A stretch of DNA of 41,159 nucleotides from Candidatus Kapaibacterium sp. (lineage in GTDB: Bacteria > Bacteroidota > Ignavibacteria > Kapaibacteriales > Kapaibacteriaceae), in contig JALHPC010000025.1 in assembly GCA_022842685.1 (NCBI GenBank), positions 1-41,159 of the forward strand, written 5' to 3'. Below are positions 24,632 to 34,823 of the stretch, piece after piece. A program made the position numbers and the translations under genes. The notes beneath the pieces were generated by a model, which made no database searches, was not told the origin of the DNA, and saw only the letters and a list, made by a program, of their open reading frames with translations. Position 1 is the stretch's first letter. Each line of letters begins with the position of its first letter.

Positions 24632-25609
24632 TTACTTCTTCTTTGCAGAGGCCTTTTTGGCTGCTGGCTTCTTGCTGGGGGCCGATGGCTTGGCAGCAGG
24701 TGTCTTGCCTTTGCCGGAAAGGACGGCTTTCATTGTGATACCGATTGAAGCGGGTGACTCAACCACGGTGATGCCACAGGCGCGCATGGTGTTTACCTTG
24801 TCGGCTGCCGTTCCCTTGCCGCCAGAGATGATAGCGCCGGCATGGCCCATGCGACGTCCCGGCGGTGCCGTTTGGCCTGCAATAAAGCCCACAACGGGCT
24901 TCTTCACGTTGTCGCGGATGTACTCTGCTGCCTCTTCTTCGGCAGTACCGCCAATCTCGCCAATCATCACGATGGCCTCTGTAGCTGGGTCTTCGTTGAA
25001 TAGCTTGATGGCGTCGATAAACCGGGTACCAATGATTGGATCGCCGCCAATGCCAATACACGTGGTTTGTCCGAGGCCTTCATCGCTAAGCTGCTTGACG
25101 GCTTCGTAGGTAAGTGTGCCAGAGCGGGACACCAAGCCGATAGGTCCTGGGCTAAAAATGAAGCCGGGCATAATGCCGATTTTGGCTTCGCCAGGAGTGA
25201 TGATACCGGGGCAGTTGGGACCGATAAGGCGTGAGTTCGAGGCGTCGAGGGCAGCACGCACGGTAATCATGTCCTTGACTGGAATGCCTTCGGTAATGCA
25301 AATGATAACGGCGATGTCGGCGCTGATGGCTTCAAGGATAGCATCGGCAGCCATCGGTGCCGGAACAAAGATGATGGAGACGTCGCAGCCGGTAGCTGCC
25401 TTAGCGTCGGCCACGGTGTTGAACACCGGCACGGGGCGCGTAAAGGTATCGTCGCCCTTGCCGCTATACTGTGTGCCGCCCTTGCCGGGCGTAACGCCAC
25501 CAACAACGTTGGTGCCGTACTGCAGCATTTGCGATGTGTGGAACGTGCCTTCGCCGCCGGTAAGGCCTTGCACGATGATTTTAGACTTCTTGTTTACCAG
25601 GACGCTCAT
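24632..25609 (-). CDS. sucD: Succinyl-CoA ligase alpha subunit with lysine-rich tail
   Basis: 325 residues from the ATG at 25609 ([18 protein letters not shown]). It interconverts succinyl-CoA and succinate with ATP or GTP formation in the TCA cycle. Hallmarks are GVTPGKGG, the CoA-binding region, [29 protein letters not shown] and the phosphorylated His in [12 protein letters not shown] (H256). The family normally ends near residue 297; here about 28 extra residues follow, made almost only of Lys, Ala, Pro and Ser, ending KKASAKKK. No sucB/sucC partner is in the window. A -7 box at 25681 precedes it. Confidence 0.94.
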   Translation of the reverse strand: MSVLVNKKSKIIVQGLTGGEGTFHTSQMLQYGTNVVGGVTPGKGGTQYSGKGDDTFTRPVPVFNTVADAKAATGCDVSIIFVPAPMAADAILEAISADIAVIICITEGIPVKDMITVRAALDASNSRLIGPNCPGIITPGEAKIGIMPGFIFSPGPIGLVSRSGTLTYEAVKQLSDEGLGQTTCIGIGGDPIIGTRFIDAIKLFNEDPATEAIVMIGEIGGTAEEEAAEYIRDNVKKPVVGFIAGQTAPPGRRMGHAGAIISGGKGTAADKVNTMRACGITVVESPASIGITMKAVLSGKGKTPAAKPSAPSKKPAAKKASAKKK

Positions 25610-25649
25610 AGTCGTTTCAATCGGTTGGTGACGCGGTACAAAAGCCAAT

Positions 25650-25669
25650 GCCCCTTACGGTTAAGGGGC
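25650..25669 (-). promoter_or_regulatory. Stem-loop at the 5' end of the predicted sucD leader
   Basis: A perfect 8-bp stem with a 4-nt loop (GCCCCTTA / TAAGGGGC). It lies between the -7 box at 25681-25688 and the sucD start, so it would fall at the extreme 5' end of the transcript. It also follows gatA by about 55 bp and could be read as a gatA terminator, but the following sequence (ATTGGCTTTTG) is a poor T-tract. Confidence 0.5.
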
Positions 25670-25680
25670 AAAGAGCGGCG

Positions 25681-25688
25681 CAAACTTA
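25681..25688 (-). promoter_or_regulatory. -7 box TAAGTTTG for sucD-ndk
   Basis: Exact TAnnTTTG match on the minus strand in the 113-bp gap between gatA and sucD. The predicted leader is about 65 nt and includes the stem-loop at 25650-25669. Confidence 0.5.
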
Positions 25689-25722
25689 CGAAATGGCGCC
25701 GACAGGACGGGGTAAAGGGCTG

Positions 25723-27111
25723 TTAAACCTGCGCAGCTACGGCCAATACCATCGCATCGGCAAATACGGGGCCTTGCACCTGCAGGCCAATGGGCAGACC
25801 GGCTGTGTCGGTGCCTACAGGTACGCTTACAGCAGGTATACCAGCAATGTTAGCGCTAACAGTGTAGTAGTCGCTAAGCCACATGGCTACGGGGTCGGAC
25901 TGCTTAGCGCCAATTTCGAAGGCCGACGTTGGCGTGGTGGGCAGCAGGATTACGTCTACCTGCGTAAACACGTTATTGTACATGTCGGCTATTAGGCGCC
26001 GCGCCTTTTGTGCCCGTGTGTAATATGCGTCGTGATATCCGCTGCTTAACACATACGTGCCCAGCATGATGCGTCGCTGCACTTCGGTGCCAAAGCCACG
26101 CGAGCGCGTTTCTGTAACGATGTCTACATCGCTTTCGAACCGCTTGCCATACCGCACGCCGTCGAACCTGGCAAGGTTGCTCGACGCTTCGGCTGTTGCT
26201 AGAATGAAGTACGTTGGTACCCACGCTTGCTCGTGCTGCAACTGCACCGGAACGATGGTTGCACCCATCTGACGCAGCTTTTCGATAGCCGCTGCATAGG
26301 CGTCTTGAATGTCTTGGTCGCATCCGGTTATGTACGACTCTTCCAACACACCCACCTTCAACCCATCGATAGGGGGCATCGGTTGCGCCTCGGGCGTCGG
26401 CACCGAAGTGCTGTCCATGGCGTCGGCACCGGCCATCACGTCGAACACCGCCTGTGCGTCTGCCATGGTGGGCGCAAATGGCCCCACGTGGTCGAGCGAC
26501 GAGGCAAAAGCCGTAAGGCCATAGCGCGACACCACGCCATACGTGGGCTTGAAGCCAACAACGCCGCAAAAGGCGGCCGGCTGGCGAATACTGCCGCCCG
26601 TATCGGAACCTAGCGAGGCGTGACAAAGGCCGGCGGCAACAGCCACGGCAGAACCGCCGCTCGACCCACCCGGTACACGGCTGGGATCGTGCGGATTGCG
26701 AACCACGCCATATGCCGAGGTTTCGTTACTCGATCCCATGGCGAATTCGTCCATGTTCGTTTTGCCAATCACGACGGCGCCAGCGTCGATCAAGCGCTCC
26801 ACGGCCGTAGCCGTGTACAGCGGCATGAAGCCCTCGAGGATGCGCGAAGCGCACGTCATGGGCATGCCCTTGACCGACATGTTGTCTTTGACGGCTAGGA
26901 TACATCCCTCGAGGGGGCGCGCTAGGCCCGCGCGATAGCGCTCGTCGGACGCTGCCGCAGCGGCGCGAACACCGTCGGCATCAACGTGCAAAAAGGCGTT
27001 CAACTGCGCTTGGTTGGCTATCGCGGCAAGACATTGCTCAACGCGCTGCGAAACCGATAGACTACCGTCGAGAAACCGCTGGCGGTCCTCCGTGAAAGAA
27101 ATCATGGGCAT
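25723..27111 (-). CDS. gatA: Glutamyl-tRNA(Gln) amidotransferase subunit A
   Basis: 462 residues. The amidase subunit of GatCAB releases ammonia from glutamine to convert Glu-tRNA(Gln) to Gln-tRNA(Gln). The amidase-signature triad is visible: K75 in LAVKDN, S150 in PGGSSGGS and S174 in SDTGGSIRQPA, followed by GFKPTYGVVSRYGL. A second ATG two codons later (27105) is possible. It is last in the psd-pssA-purS-purQ-tatA-tatA-gatA run, 4 bp after a tatA. GatB and GatC are not in the window. Confidence 0.95.
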   Translation of the reverse strand: MPMISFTEDRQRFLDGSLSVSQRVEQCLAAIANQAQLNAFLHVDADGVRAAAAASDERYRAGLARPLEGCILAVKDNMSVKGMPMTCASRILEGFMPLYTATAVERLIDAGAVVIGKTNMDEFAMGSSNETSAYGVVRNPHDPSRVPGGSSGGSAVAVAAGLCHASLGSDTGGSIRQPAAFCGVVGFKPTYGVVSRYGLTAFASSLDHVGPFAPTMADAQAVFDVMAGADAMDSTSVPTPEAQPMPPIDGLKVGVLEESYITGCDQDIQDAYAAAIEKLRQMGATIVPVQLQHEQAWVPTYFILATAEASSNLARFDGVRYGKRFESDVDIVTETRSRGFGTEVQRRIMLGTYVLSSGYHDAYYTRAQKARRLIADMYNNVFTQVDVILLPTTPTSAFEIGAKQSDPVAMWLSDYYTVSANIAGIPAVSVPVGTDTAGLPIGLQVQGPVFADAMVLAVAAQV

Positions 27112-27115
27112 AACG

Positions 27116-27403
27116 TTAGGGTTTGCGCTCCGCGTCCGCCGCGTCCGACGTGTCCGACTGGTCCGCCGCGTCCGACGTGTCCGACGTGTCCGACGTGTCC
27201 GCCGTGTCCGCCGTGTCCGACCGCCTTGGCGGCTCTGCCGTCGAGAGGTCGCGGAGCTGTTCCGTTAGGTCTTCCTGGGCACGCTTGAACTGGCGCACAC
27301 CTTTACCAACGGCCTGCATGAACTCCGGAATCTTCTTTGGACCGAAGAGGAGCAGGATAACAACGAGAATGAAAAGCAGCTCGCCGCCGCCGACGTCGAA
27401 CAT
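27116..27403 (-). CDS. TatA/E-family translocase subunit with Ser-Asp-Thr repeat tail
   Basis: 95 residues. It has the short TatA plan: an N-terminal membrane helix (ELLFILVVILLLFGPKKIPEF) and an amphipathic helix (QAVGKGVRQFKRA). The tail from about residue 63 is unusual: ten triplets of (S/A)-D-(T/A/Q), encoded by a 9-bp tandem repeat. TatA forms the pore for folded Tat substrates at the inner membrane. It follows another tatA gene by 15 bp. TatC is not in the window. Confidence 0.9.
   Translation of the reverse strand: MFDVGGGELLFILVVILLLFGPKKIPEFMQAVGKGVRQFKRAQEDLTEQLRDLSTAEPPRRSDTADTADTSDTSDTSDAADQSDTSDAADAERKP
27131..27220. repeat. Ten tandem 9-bp units within tatA
   Basis: Ten consecutive units of the form cgtgtccga with small variants (cgcgtccgc, ctggtccgc). 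The repeat is in frame with tatA on the minus strand and encodes its acidic S-D-T/A-D-T tail. A 9-bp period keeps the frame whatever the copy number, so tail length is expected to vary between strains. Confidence 0.9.
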
Positions 27404-27418
27404 TGTGAGCGCCGGGGA

Positions 27419-27613
27419 TTATTCGTTGGAGTCGTTCGACTTTTTGGGTCGCTTATCGGCGTCGTTGGTATCGACTTCGCCGTTGGATGCCTTTTTGAAC
27501 TCGCGGATGCCGGAGCCGAGGCCCTTCATGAGTTCGGGAATCTTACGAGATCCGAACAGCAGAACGATTACGAGTACGATAACGATGAGTTCCCATCCAC
27601 CTGGAATGCCCAT
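27419..27613 (-). CDS. TatA/E-family translocase subunit (second copy)
   Basis: 64 residues from the ATG at 27613 ([21 protein letters not shown]), 10 bp after purQ. The longer open frame would overlap purQ. The single N-terminal membrane helix is followed by [20 protein letters not shown] and a short polar tail ending SNDSNE. It is a paralogue of the next gene, which carries the repeat tail. In minimal Tat systems TatA alone can do the work of TatA and TatB; whether the two copies have split roles is unknown. Confidence 0.9.
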   Translation of the reverse strand: MGIPGGWELIVIVLVIVLLFGSRKIPELMKGLGSGIREFKKASNGEVDTNDADKRPKKSNDSNE

Positions 27614-27623
27614 GGCGGTGATC

Positions 27624-28346
27624 CTATTGTGATGAAACAAGGGTTGTGGGTGCCGCGGCAGCGTAGTGCTGTACAAGACTCGCGAACACGTTCATGCCGT
27701 CGGCACAGCCCAGCAGTGCTTCGGCATATCGTTCGGGGTGAGGCATCATGCCAAGCACGTTGCCGCCGGCATTTACGATGCCAGCAATGTTGTTGGCACT
27801 TCCATTGGGGTTGGCGTCGACGTTTACCGATCCGTCGGCATTGCAGTATCTGAACGCCACACGGCCCTGCGCTTCCAGCTCGTCAATCGTATTGGCGTCG
27901 GCCACGAAACGTCCTTCGCCATGGGCAATCGGAATACGTAGCAGTGCCCCTTTCTCGAGGGTCGAGGTAAAGGGAGTGGAGGTGGACTCGGTGCGTAGGT
28001 AGACGTCTTTGCACACAAACGACAGGCCGGAATTTCTAACGAGGGCGCCGGGTAGCAGGCCGCTTTCGCAGAGGATTTGGAAGCCGTTGCAGATGCCAAG
28101 GACGAGGCCACCGTTGTTAGCAAAGCGCACAACATCGGCCATAATGGGAGAGAACCGAGCGATAGCGCCGGTGCGAAGGTAGTCGCCGTAGGAGAAGCCA
28201 CCGGGAAGGATTACGAGGTCGGTATCGGCTGGCAGGGCCCCGTCTTTATGCCAGGCGGCGGCTACGTCGATGCCGGCCAATGCGCACGCATGGCGGGCAT
28301 CGGCATCGCAGTTTGAGCCGGGGAAGGTTACAACAGCAGCCTTCAT
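27624..28346 (-). CDS. purQ: Phosphoribosylformylglycinamidine synthase subunit PurQ (glutaminase)
   Basis: 240 residues. The glutaminase subunit supplies ammonia for FGAR to FGAM in purine synthesis. It starts [16 protein letters not shown] and has [17 protein letters not shown], the nucleophile in GICNGFQIL (C86) and the His-Glu pair in MMPHPERY (H203, E205). It overlaps purS by 4 bp (ATGA). PurL is not in the window. Confidence 0.96.
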   Translation of the reverse strand: MKAAVVTFPGSNCDADARHACALAGIDVAAAWHKDGALPADTDLVILPGGFSYGDYLRTGAIARFSPIMADVVRFANNGGLVLGICNGFQILCESGLLPGALVRNSGLSFVCKDVYLRTESTSTPFTSTLEKGALLRIPIAHGEGRFVADANTIDELEAQGRVAFRYCNADGSVNVDANPNGSANNIAGIVNAGGNVLGMMPHPERYAEALLGCADGMNVFASLVQHYAAAAPTTLVSSQ

Positions 28347-28612
28347 GCGAGTTGCCCTTCGGCGGCAGCGATTTCGATGACGAAGTCTTCCATAACTGGA
28401 TTAGCAATCAGCTTGCGACATGCCGTGGTGGCCACGTCGAGAGCCGTTGCAGAGTCGGGTGCTTGCACGTGCATTTCGACATACTTGCCAATGCGCACGT
28501 TCGTAAGCTGTGGCATGTGCAAACTATGCAGGGCGTGTTCGACGGTTTTGCCTTGGACGTCGAGAATCGACGATCGCAGCGTGATAGTAATCTTGGCAGT
28601 GTAGGAGTTCAT
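28343..28612 (-). CDS. purS: Phosphoribosylformylglycinamidine synthase subunit PurS
   Basis: 89 residues from the ATG at 28612 ([28 protein letters not shown]). PurS bridges PurL and PurQ in the three-part FGAM synthase. The pattern [22 protein letters not shown] then [11 protein letters not shown] is typical. It is 14 bp after pssA and overlaps purQ by 4 bp. Confidence 0.93.
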   Translation of the reverse strand: MNSYTAKITITLRSSILDVQGKTVEHALHSLHMPQLTNVRIGKYVEMHVQAPDSATALDVATTACRKLIANPVMEDFVIEIAAAEGQLA

Positions 28613-28626
28613 GCAGATTCGGTAGG

Positions 28627-29427
28627 TCAAAGGTCGAAGGGGTCGGGGTCGGGCTCTTCAAGCGTATCCTGCTCGTCGGACGTCTTGCTACGAAACGCCA
28701 TGATGGCATGTCGCACCGCTCCGGTGGTCATGTACAGCATCATAAACGGAAAGATGGCCTTGCCGTTTGTAGCGACCGACGCGATGACGGCCGCCAAAAA
28801 TACGAGAAAAACGACCGGTCGCTGGCGTATGCTGGTTGGTGTGGGTCGAGGAACGTTGTCGTACTTCACCGTGCTTACCATAGCGCCTGCCGTAGCCAAG
28901 GTAACCACGGTAATGGTCCATGGCAGTAGATGCGCCCAATCGGCTACGGGGTTGTTGGGGTGATAGGGCAGGGGGAGACTTTGGGGCAGGTGCCACCAAA
29001 CCACGTAGCTTACAATCACAAACGCGCCTGCCGGAATGGGCATGCCGCGGAAGTACAGCTTGTCGTCCATACTCGTTAGCTGCACGTTAAATCGCGCAAG
29101 GCGGGTAACGCCGGCCAAGGCTGGCAGCGACGCCATCAACAACCCCCACTGGTTCCATTCGTGAAAGAACACCACATATAACATCACCGAAGGGGCAACG
29201 CCAAACGAGACGGCGTCACAGAGCGAGTCGAGCTCGACGCCAAACTCGCTGGTGGAGTCGGTAATGCGTGCTACGAGGCCGTCGAGCATGTCGAAGACGC
29301 CAGCCGTAAGAATCAGGATAGCTGCACGCAGTAGGTTGCCGTCGAACGCTGCCACAATGGCTGCAAAGCCACAGAACAGGTTGGCAAGGGTAAACAGATT
29401 GGGGATGATGGATCGCGTAACGCGCAT
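28627..29427 (-). CDS. pssA: CDP-diacylglycerol-serine O-phosphatidyltransferase
   Basis: 266 residues. It makes phosphatidylserine from CDP-diacylglycerol and serine in the inner membrane. The CDP-alcohol phosphotransferase motif DG-x2-AR-x8-G-x3-D-x3-D is complete, with D49, G50, A53, R54, G63, D67 and D71. It has several membrane segments and a polar C-terminal tail (EQDTLEEPDPDPF). Start and stop overlap with psd, the enzyme for the next step. Confidence 0.94.
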   Translation of the reverse strand: MRVTRSIIPNLFTLANLFCGFAAIVAAFDGNLLRAAILILTAGVFDMLDGLVARITDSTSEFGVELDSLCDAVSFGVAPSVMLYVVFFHEWNQWGLLMASLPALAGVTRLARFNVQLTSMDDKLYFRGMPIPAGAFVIVSYVVWWHLPQSLPLPYHPNNPVADWAHLLPWTITVVTLATAGAMVSTVKYDNVPRPTPTSIRQRPVVFLVFLAAVIASVATNGKAIFPFMMLYMTTGAVRHAIMAFRSKTSDEQDTLEEPDPDPFDL

Positions 29428-30098
29428 CAGGAGGGGCTCCCGGCAAGGGTGGCCAAGGCCGTGTGAGCACTTACCACCTTGTCGCCAACCTTTACGTGTA
29501 CCTCTGCCGTGGTGGGCACTACAACGTCCATCCGCGAGCCAAACTTCATCATGCCGAAGCGTTCGCCGGCAGTAACAGCGGTGCCCCCTACACAGGTATA
29601 AACAATGCGGCGGGCCAGGAAGCCGGTGATTTGGCGAAACAGGACGGGTCCAGCTGCTGTGTCGAGGAGGACTTCGGAGCGCTCGTTTTCTTCGGAGGCC
29701 TTGGGATTGAAGGCCATAAGGTACTTGCCCGGGAAGTACTGCACGGTGCGCACGGTGCCGGTGGCAGGGTAGCGGTTAACGTGAAGGTTGACGGGGGAAA
29801 GGAAGATCGTAATCTGTGTGGCAGGGCCGTTGAAGGCGTTCAGATGCTTAATGGCAACCACTTCGGTAACGGCGCCGTCGGCCGGTGCAACGATAATACC
29901 TGGGTTGGTGCGAGCCCGATCCAGCAGTGGTCGCTCGGGGTCGCGAAAGAACCATAGCGTGAACGCCGCTAACAGCACACCCAGCAGCGCTAGCACAACG
30001 GTAAGCCATAGAAGCGGAATAGTGAAGGCCAGCACAACGAGTACCACGGCTACTGCGAGCATTAAGAAGGCGTTGTCGTAGCCGTACGGCGTAATCAT
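29427..30098 (-). CDS. psd: Phosphatidylserine decarboxylase (short, archaetidylserine-decarboxylase-like form)
   Basis: 223 residues. It converts phosphatidylserine to phosphatidylethanolamine. Two membrane segments occupy residues ~10-50, then FFRDPERP, VAPADGAVTEV, TQITIFLSPVNLHVNRYP, and the self-cleavage site in KFGSRMDV (G187-S188), where Ser becomes the pyruvoyl group. It lies beside pssA. It is the first gene of the seven-gene minus-strand run and divergent from dnaN by 100 bp. Confidence 0.94.
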   Translation of the reverse strand: MITPYGYDNAFLMLAVAVVLVVLAFTIPLLWLTVVLALLGVLLAAFTLWFFRDPERPLLDRARTNPGIIVAPADGAVTEVVAIKHLNAFNGPATQITIFLSPVNLHVNRYPATGTVRTVQYFPGKYLMAFNPKASEENERSEVLLDTAAGPVLFRQITGFLARRIVYTCVGGTAVTAGERFGMMKFGSRMDVVVPTTAEVHVKVGDKVVSAHTALATLAGSPS

Positions 30099-30127
30099 GT
30101 GGGAAAAACGGATTGGCGGGTAGGTTG

Positions 30128-30164
30128 GGGTTTCGTAGTTTCGCAGGTCAAATTAGCGAAACCC
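30128..30164. promoter_or_regulatory. Inverted repeat in the psd-dnaN divergent gap
   Basis: GGGTTTCG (30128-30135) pairs perfectly with CGAAACCC (30157-30164). An alternative inner stem GTTTCGC (30138-30144) pairs with GCGAAAC (30156-30162). A TAGTTTCG sequence at 30136-30143 on the plus strand is one mismatch from the -7 element and would serve dnaN. The overlap of promoter-like and inverted-repeat sequence suggests an operator, but no regulator is identified. Confidence 0.4.
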
Positions 30165-30198
30165 GCTGACTGAACACCCCTAGCCCCTACGCCCCTGC

Positions 30199-31317
30199 AT
30201 GAAGTTCACGGTAGCGCTTCCCGATCTACAAAAGGCCCTGCAAAAGGTCCTCCCGGCCGTCCCCACCAAGTCTACGATGGCCGTCTTGGAACACTTTCTC
30301 GTCACCCTGAAGGGGTCGGAACTCACCTTTACTGCCTCGGACCCAGAGTTGAGCATCGCCCTTACCATCCTTGTTGCTGGCGAAGTAGATGGGGCACTGC
30401 TAATACCTGCGCGGCAGTTTAACGACTTGGTGAAGGAGTTGGGCTCGGCAGGTACGGTGGAGATTACGGCCGACGAGATGACGAACTTGGTTGATGTGCG
30501 TACGCCAACGGGATCGTACGAAATGAAGGGCCTGAGTGCCAACGAATATCCATCGATACCGGCCTTTGGCGAGTCGACGCAGGCCACAATCAAGCGCGAC
30601 GATTTGGCGCGCATGGCAAACAAAACCGTCTTTGCTGTTTCTACCGAAGAGTATCGTCCGAGCATGACGGGTGTGTTCTTCCAGTTCAACGGCGGCACGG
30701 CCACAGCCGTGGCTACCGACGGCTTCCGCATGAGCCGTGTGATTGTGCAGGCGGGTGCAAATCCGTTCCCGACGAACCTTGAGTGCATCATTCCTGCGCG
30801 TGCCGTCGAGCTGTTGCGTAAGGTTGATACCGACGCTGTGATGGACGTGTCGACGACGCATGCGCGCTTTACAGTGGGTATGCAAACGATTACCACGCGG
30901 CTTGTAGACGAAAAGTATCCGCCGTATCAGAATGTCATTCCTGCCGATAACGACAAGACGCTCATCGTTAACCAACGTGAAGTGTTGGCGGCCATTAAGC
31001 GCGTATCGTTGTTTGCTAATGCCAACACCAAGCACGTGCGATTTTCGATCGACGAGCGTGTGCTGAGCGTCCACTCCGAAGACGAAGACTCTGGCGGCAA
31101 GGGTACCGAAACCATTCCGTGCGAGTTTTCGCACAATGGTTTTGTTGTTGGCTTCAACTATCGCTTCCTCGAGGAAGCCATCAAAAACATCACGGCAGAC
31201 GACGATCCAGACCTGAGCGTGCGCGTTACGTTCTCGACGCCTGTGCGTGCCGTGCTCATTACACCGGCTTCCGACGCAGAGTCTCTTTTGATGCTCGTGA
31301 TGCCGGTTAAGATCTGA
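30199..31317 (+). CDS. dnaN: DNA polymerase III beta subunit (sliding clamp)
   Basis: 372 residues, the normal length. It forms the dimeric ring that tethers DNA polymerase III and other enzymes to DNA. It starts MKFTVALPDLQKALQKVLPAVPTKSTM and has LEHFLVTLKGSELTFTASDPEL, EEYRPSMTGVFFQFN, ATDGFRMS, and the C-terminal RVTFSTPVRAVLITPASDAE before the LLMLVMPVKI end. It is the first gene of dnaN-recF-dciA-gyrB. Confidence 0.97.
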   Translation: MKFTVALPDLQKALQKVLPAVPTKSTMAVLEHFLVTLKGSELTFTASDPELSIALTILVAGEVDGALLIPARQFNDLVKELGSAGTVEITADEMTNLVDVRTPTGSYEMKGLSANEYPSIPAFGESTQATIKRDDLARMANKTVFAVSTEEYRPSMTGVFFQFNGGTATAVATDGFRMSRVIVQAGANPFPTNLECIIPARAVELLRKVDTDAVMDVSTTHARFTVGMQTITTRLVDEKYPPYQNVIPADNDKTLIVNQREVLAAIKRVSLFANANTKHVRFSIDERVLSVHSEDEDSGGKGTETIPCEFSHNGFVVGFNYRFLEEAIKNITADDDPDLSVRVTFSTPVRAVLITPASDAESLLMLVMPVKI

Positions 31318-31327
31318 TGGGAAGGAC

Positions 31328-32506
31328 GTGATCCTTCGATCCATCACCCTGGAGAACATCCGCAATCATCGTCGTACCACGCTTGCGCTGGTGCCGGGCA
31401 TGAACATCCTGTGCGGCCCGAACGGCGTTGGCAAGACGTCGGTCCTCGAGGCGATATCGCTGTGCGCGATGGCGCGAAGCTTTGTACCAGTGGCAGACGC
31501 GGCATTAGCCCACACCGGTTGCGACGCCTACGGCGCGAGCGCCGAAGGCCTGCGCGATCTCGACGTGCCGTACCGCGTGGCCGTGCATTGGCGCGACGGG
31601 CAGCGCAAGCGTATAACGTCGACCAGCGGCGACGGTCTTACGGCGCGCGACCTGTTGGGAGAACTGCCGGTGGTGGCACTGTCGCCCGACCACAAGAGCA
31701 TCACCTTTGGAGCACCGGCGGAGCGCCGGGCGTTTTTGGACGCCGTGCTGGCCCAAGCAAGCCAACGCTATCGCGATCTCTTGTACGAACATCGTCGGCT
31801 GCTAAAACAACGCAACGCAGTGTTGGCCGACGCCCCTTTATCTGGATGCGCGCTACAGGCGTTGTTAGAGCCTTGGACAGAGGCATTCGTGGATGTGAGC
31901 GCGCAGATTTCTGTGCGGCGGCGGACAGCTATTGCCGACCTAGCTCCGCGAGTGCGGGGGGCCTACCTCGAAGTATCGGGTGGTGCCGAACGAATCGACA
32001 TGCAGTACGTTGCCGACAGCGTTGACCACGTACTGGATGCCGATGTTGCCGCCGTGGCCGAGGCCTACAGGGCTGCAGCTACGCGCCTAGCCGAAGCCGA
32101 ACGGCGACGCGGGCAAACGCTGTTTGGTCCGCAGAAGGACGACGTCGAGTTCACCATCGACGGGCGTCCAGTGCGCGAGTCGGCCTCGCAAGGACAACAC
32201 AAGTCACTGCTTGTGGCGTTAAAGCTTGCCGAATGTTCGGTGCTGCGCGACGCCACCGGCGAACGCCCCGTGGTATTGCTCGATGACCTGTTTAGCGAGC
32301 TCGACCACGAGCGTTGCCGTCGTGTTATGGAACGTGTGCTGGCACAAGGCATGCAGTGTTTGTTAACCACAACCGATGGCGAAACGGTGCGAACCCTGGT
32401 GCCAAAGGGTACCGCCGTGCTTGTGGCAACTGTGCGTAATGGCGAAATCACTCACGAAGAGCGGCACCTCGATGCCGAGTACGACGATGGCGCAACGCAT
32501 AGGTGA
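31328..32506 (+). CDS. recF: DNA replication and repair protein RecF
   Basis: 392 residues from a GTG start 10 bp after dnaN. It is an SMC-like ATPase that loads RecA at gaps with RecO and RecR. Walker A is GPNGVGKTS (about 30-38), preceded by LENIRNH. PAERRAFLDAVLAQ is the RecF signature region. The ABC-type signature is SASQGQHKSLLVALKLAE and Walker B is PVVLLDDLFSELD. All motifs are intact. Confidence 0.95.
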   Translation: MILRSITLENIRNHRRTTLALVPGMNILCGPNGVGKTSVLEAISLCAMARSFVPVADAALAHTGCDAYGASAEGLRDLDVPYRVAVHWRDGQRKRITSTSGDGLTARDLLGELPVVALSPDHKSITFGAPAERRAFLDAVLAQASQRYRDLLYEHRRLLKQRNAVLADAPLSGCALQALLEPWTEAFVDVSAQISVRRRTAIADLAPRVRGAYLEVSGGAERIDMQYVADSVDHVLDADVAAVAEAYRAAATRLAEAERRRGQTLFGPQKDDVEFTIDGRPVRESASQGQHKSLLVALKLAECSVLRDATGERPVVLLDDLFSELDHERCRRVMERVLAQGMQCLLTTTDGETVRTLVPKGTAVLVATVRNGEITHEERHLDAEYDDGATHR

Positions 32507-32765
32507 CGTGATAGCTCGCATTGTGCGGGCCTCGGGCTTACAGCCCGAGCTCGACGCCGTGCGTGTGCCACAGGCGTGGTCGACCGTCGTAGGCGAACGC
32601 CTTGCCGGCCGCACCGAAGTGCGCCAGTTCGCCCACGGAGTGCTACGCGTTCACGTTGTTGACGCCGTATGGCGCCAAGAGCTTACGCTGCGCCGCGAAG
32701 AGCTTCGTCTTTCCCTGAATACATACCTTGGCCGCGAAGTGGTCCGAGAAATCATCATCCGCTAA
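32487..32765 (+). CDS. DUF721 / DciA-like protein
   Basis: 92 residues from the ATG at 32487, overlapping recF by 20 bp; an ATG at 32472 would add five residues. The protein reads QRIGDVIARIVRASGLQPELDAVRVPQAWSTVVG, then HGVLRVHVVDAVWRQELTLRREELRLSLN, the DUF721 pattern. DciA members load the replicative helicase in bacteria without DnaC. The context recF-DUF721-gyrB fits that role, though the function here is inferred. Confidence 0.87.
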   Translation: MAQRIGDVIARIVRASGLQPELDAVRVPQAWSTVVGERLAGRTEVRQFAHGVLRVHVVDAVWRQELTLRREELRLSLNTYLGREVVREIIIR

Positions 32766-34808
<2,043 letters not shown>

Positions 34809-34823
34809 ACCGGGAAGGTCGTT

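Noticed and set aside
30400..31365. 321-residue minus-strand open frame
   Set aside because: Antisense shadow of dnaN, rich in Arg and His, without family features.
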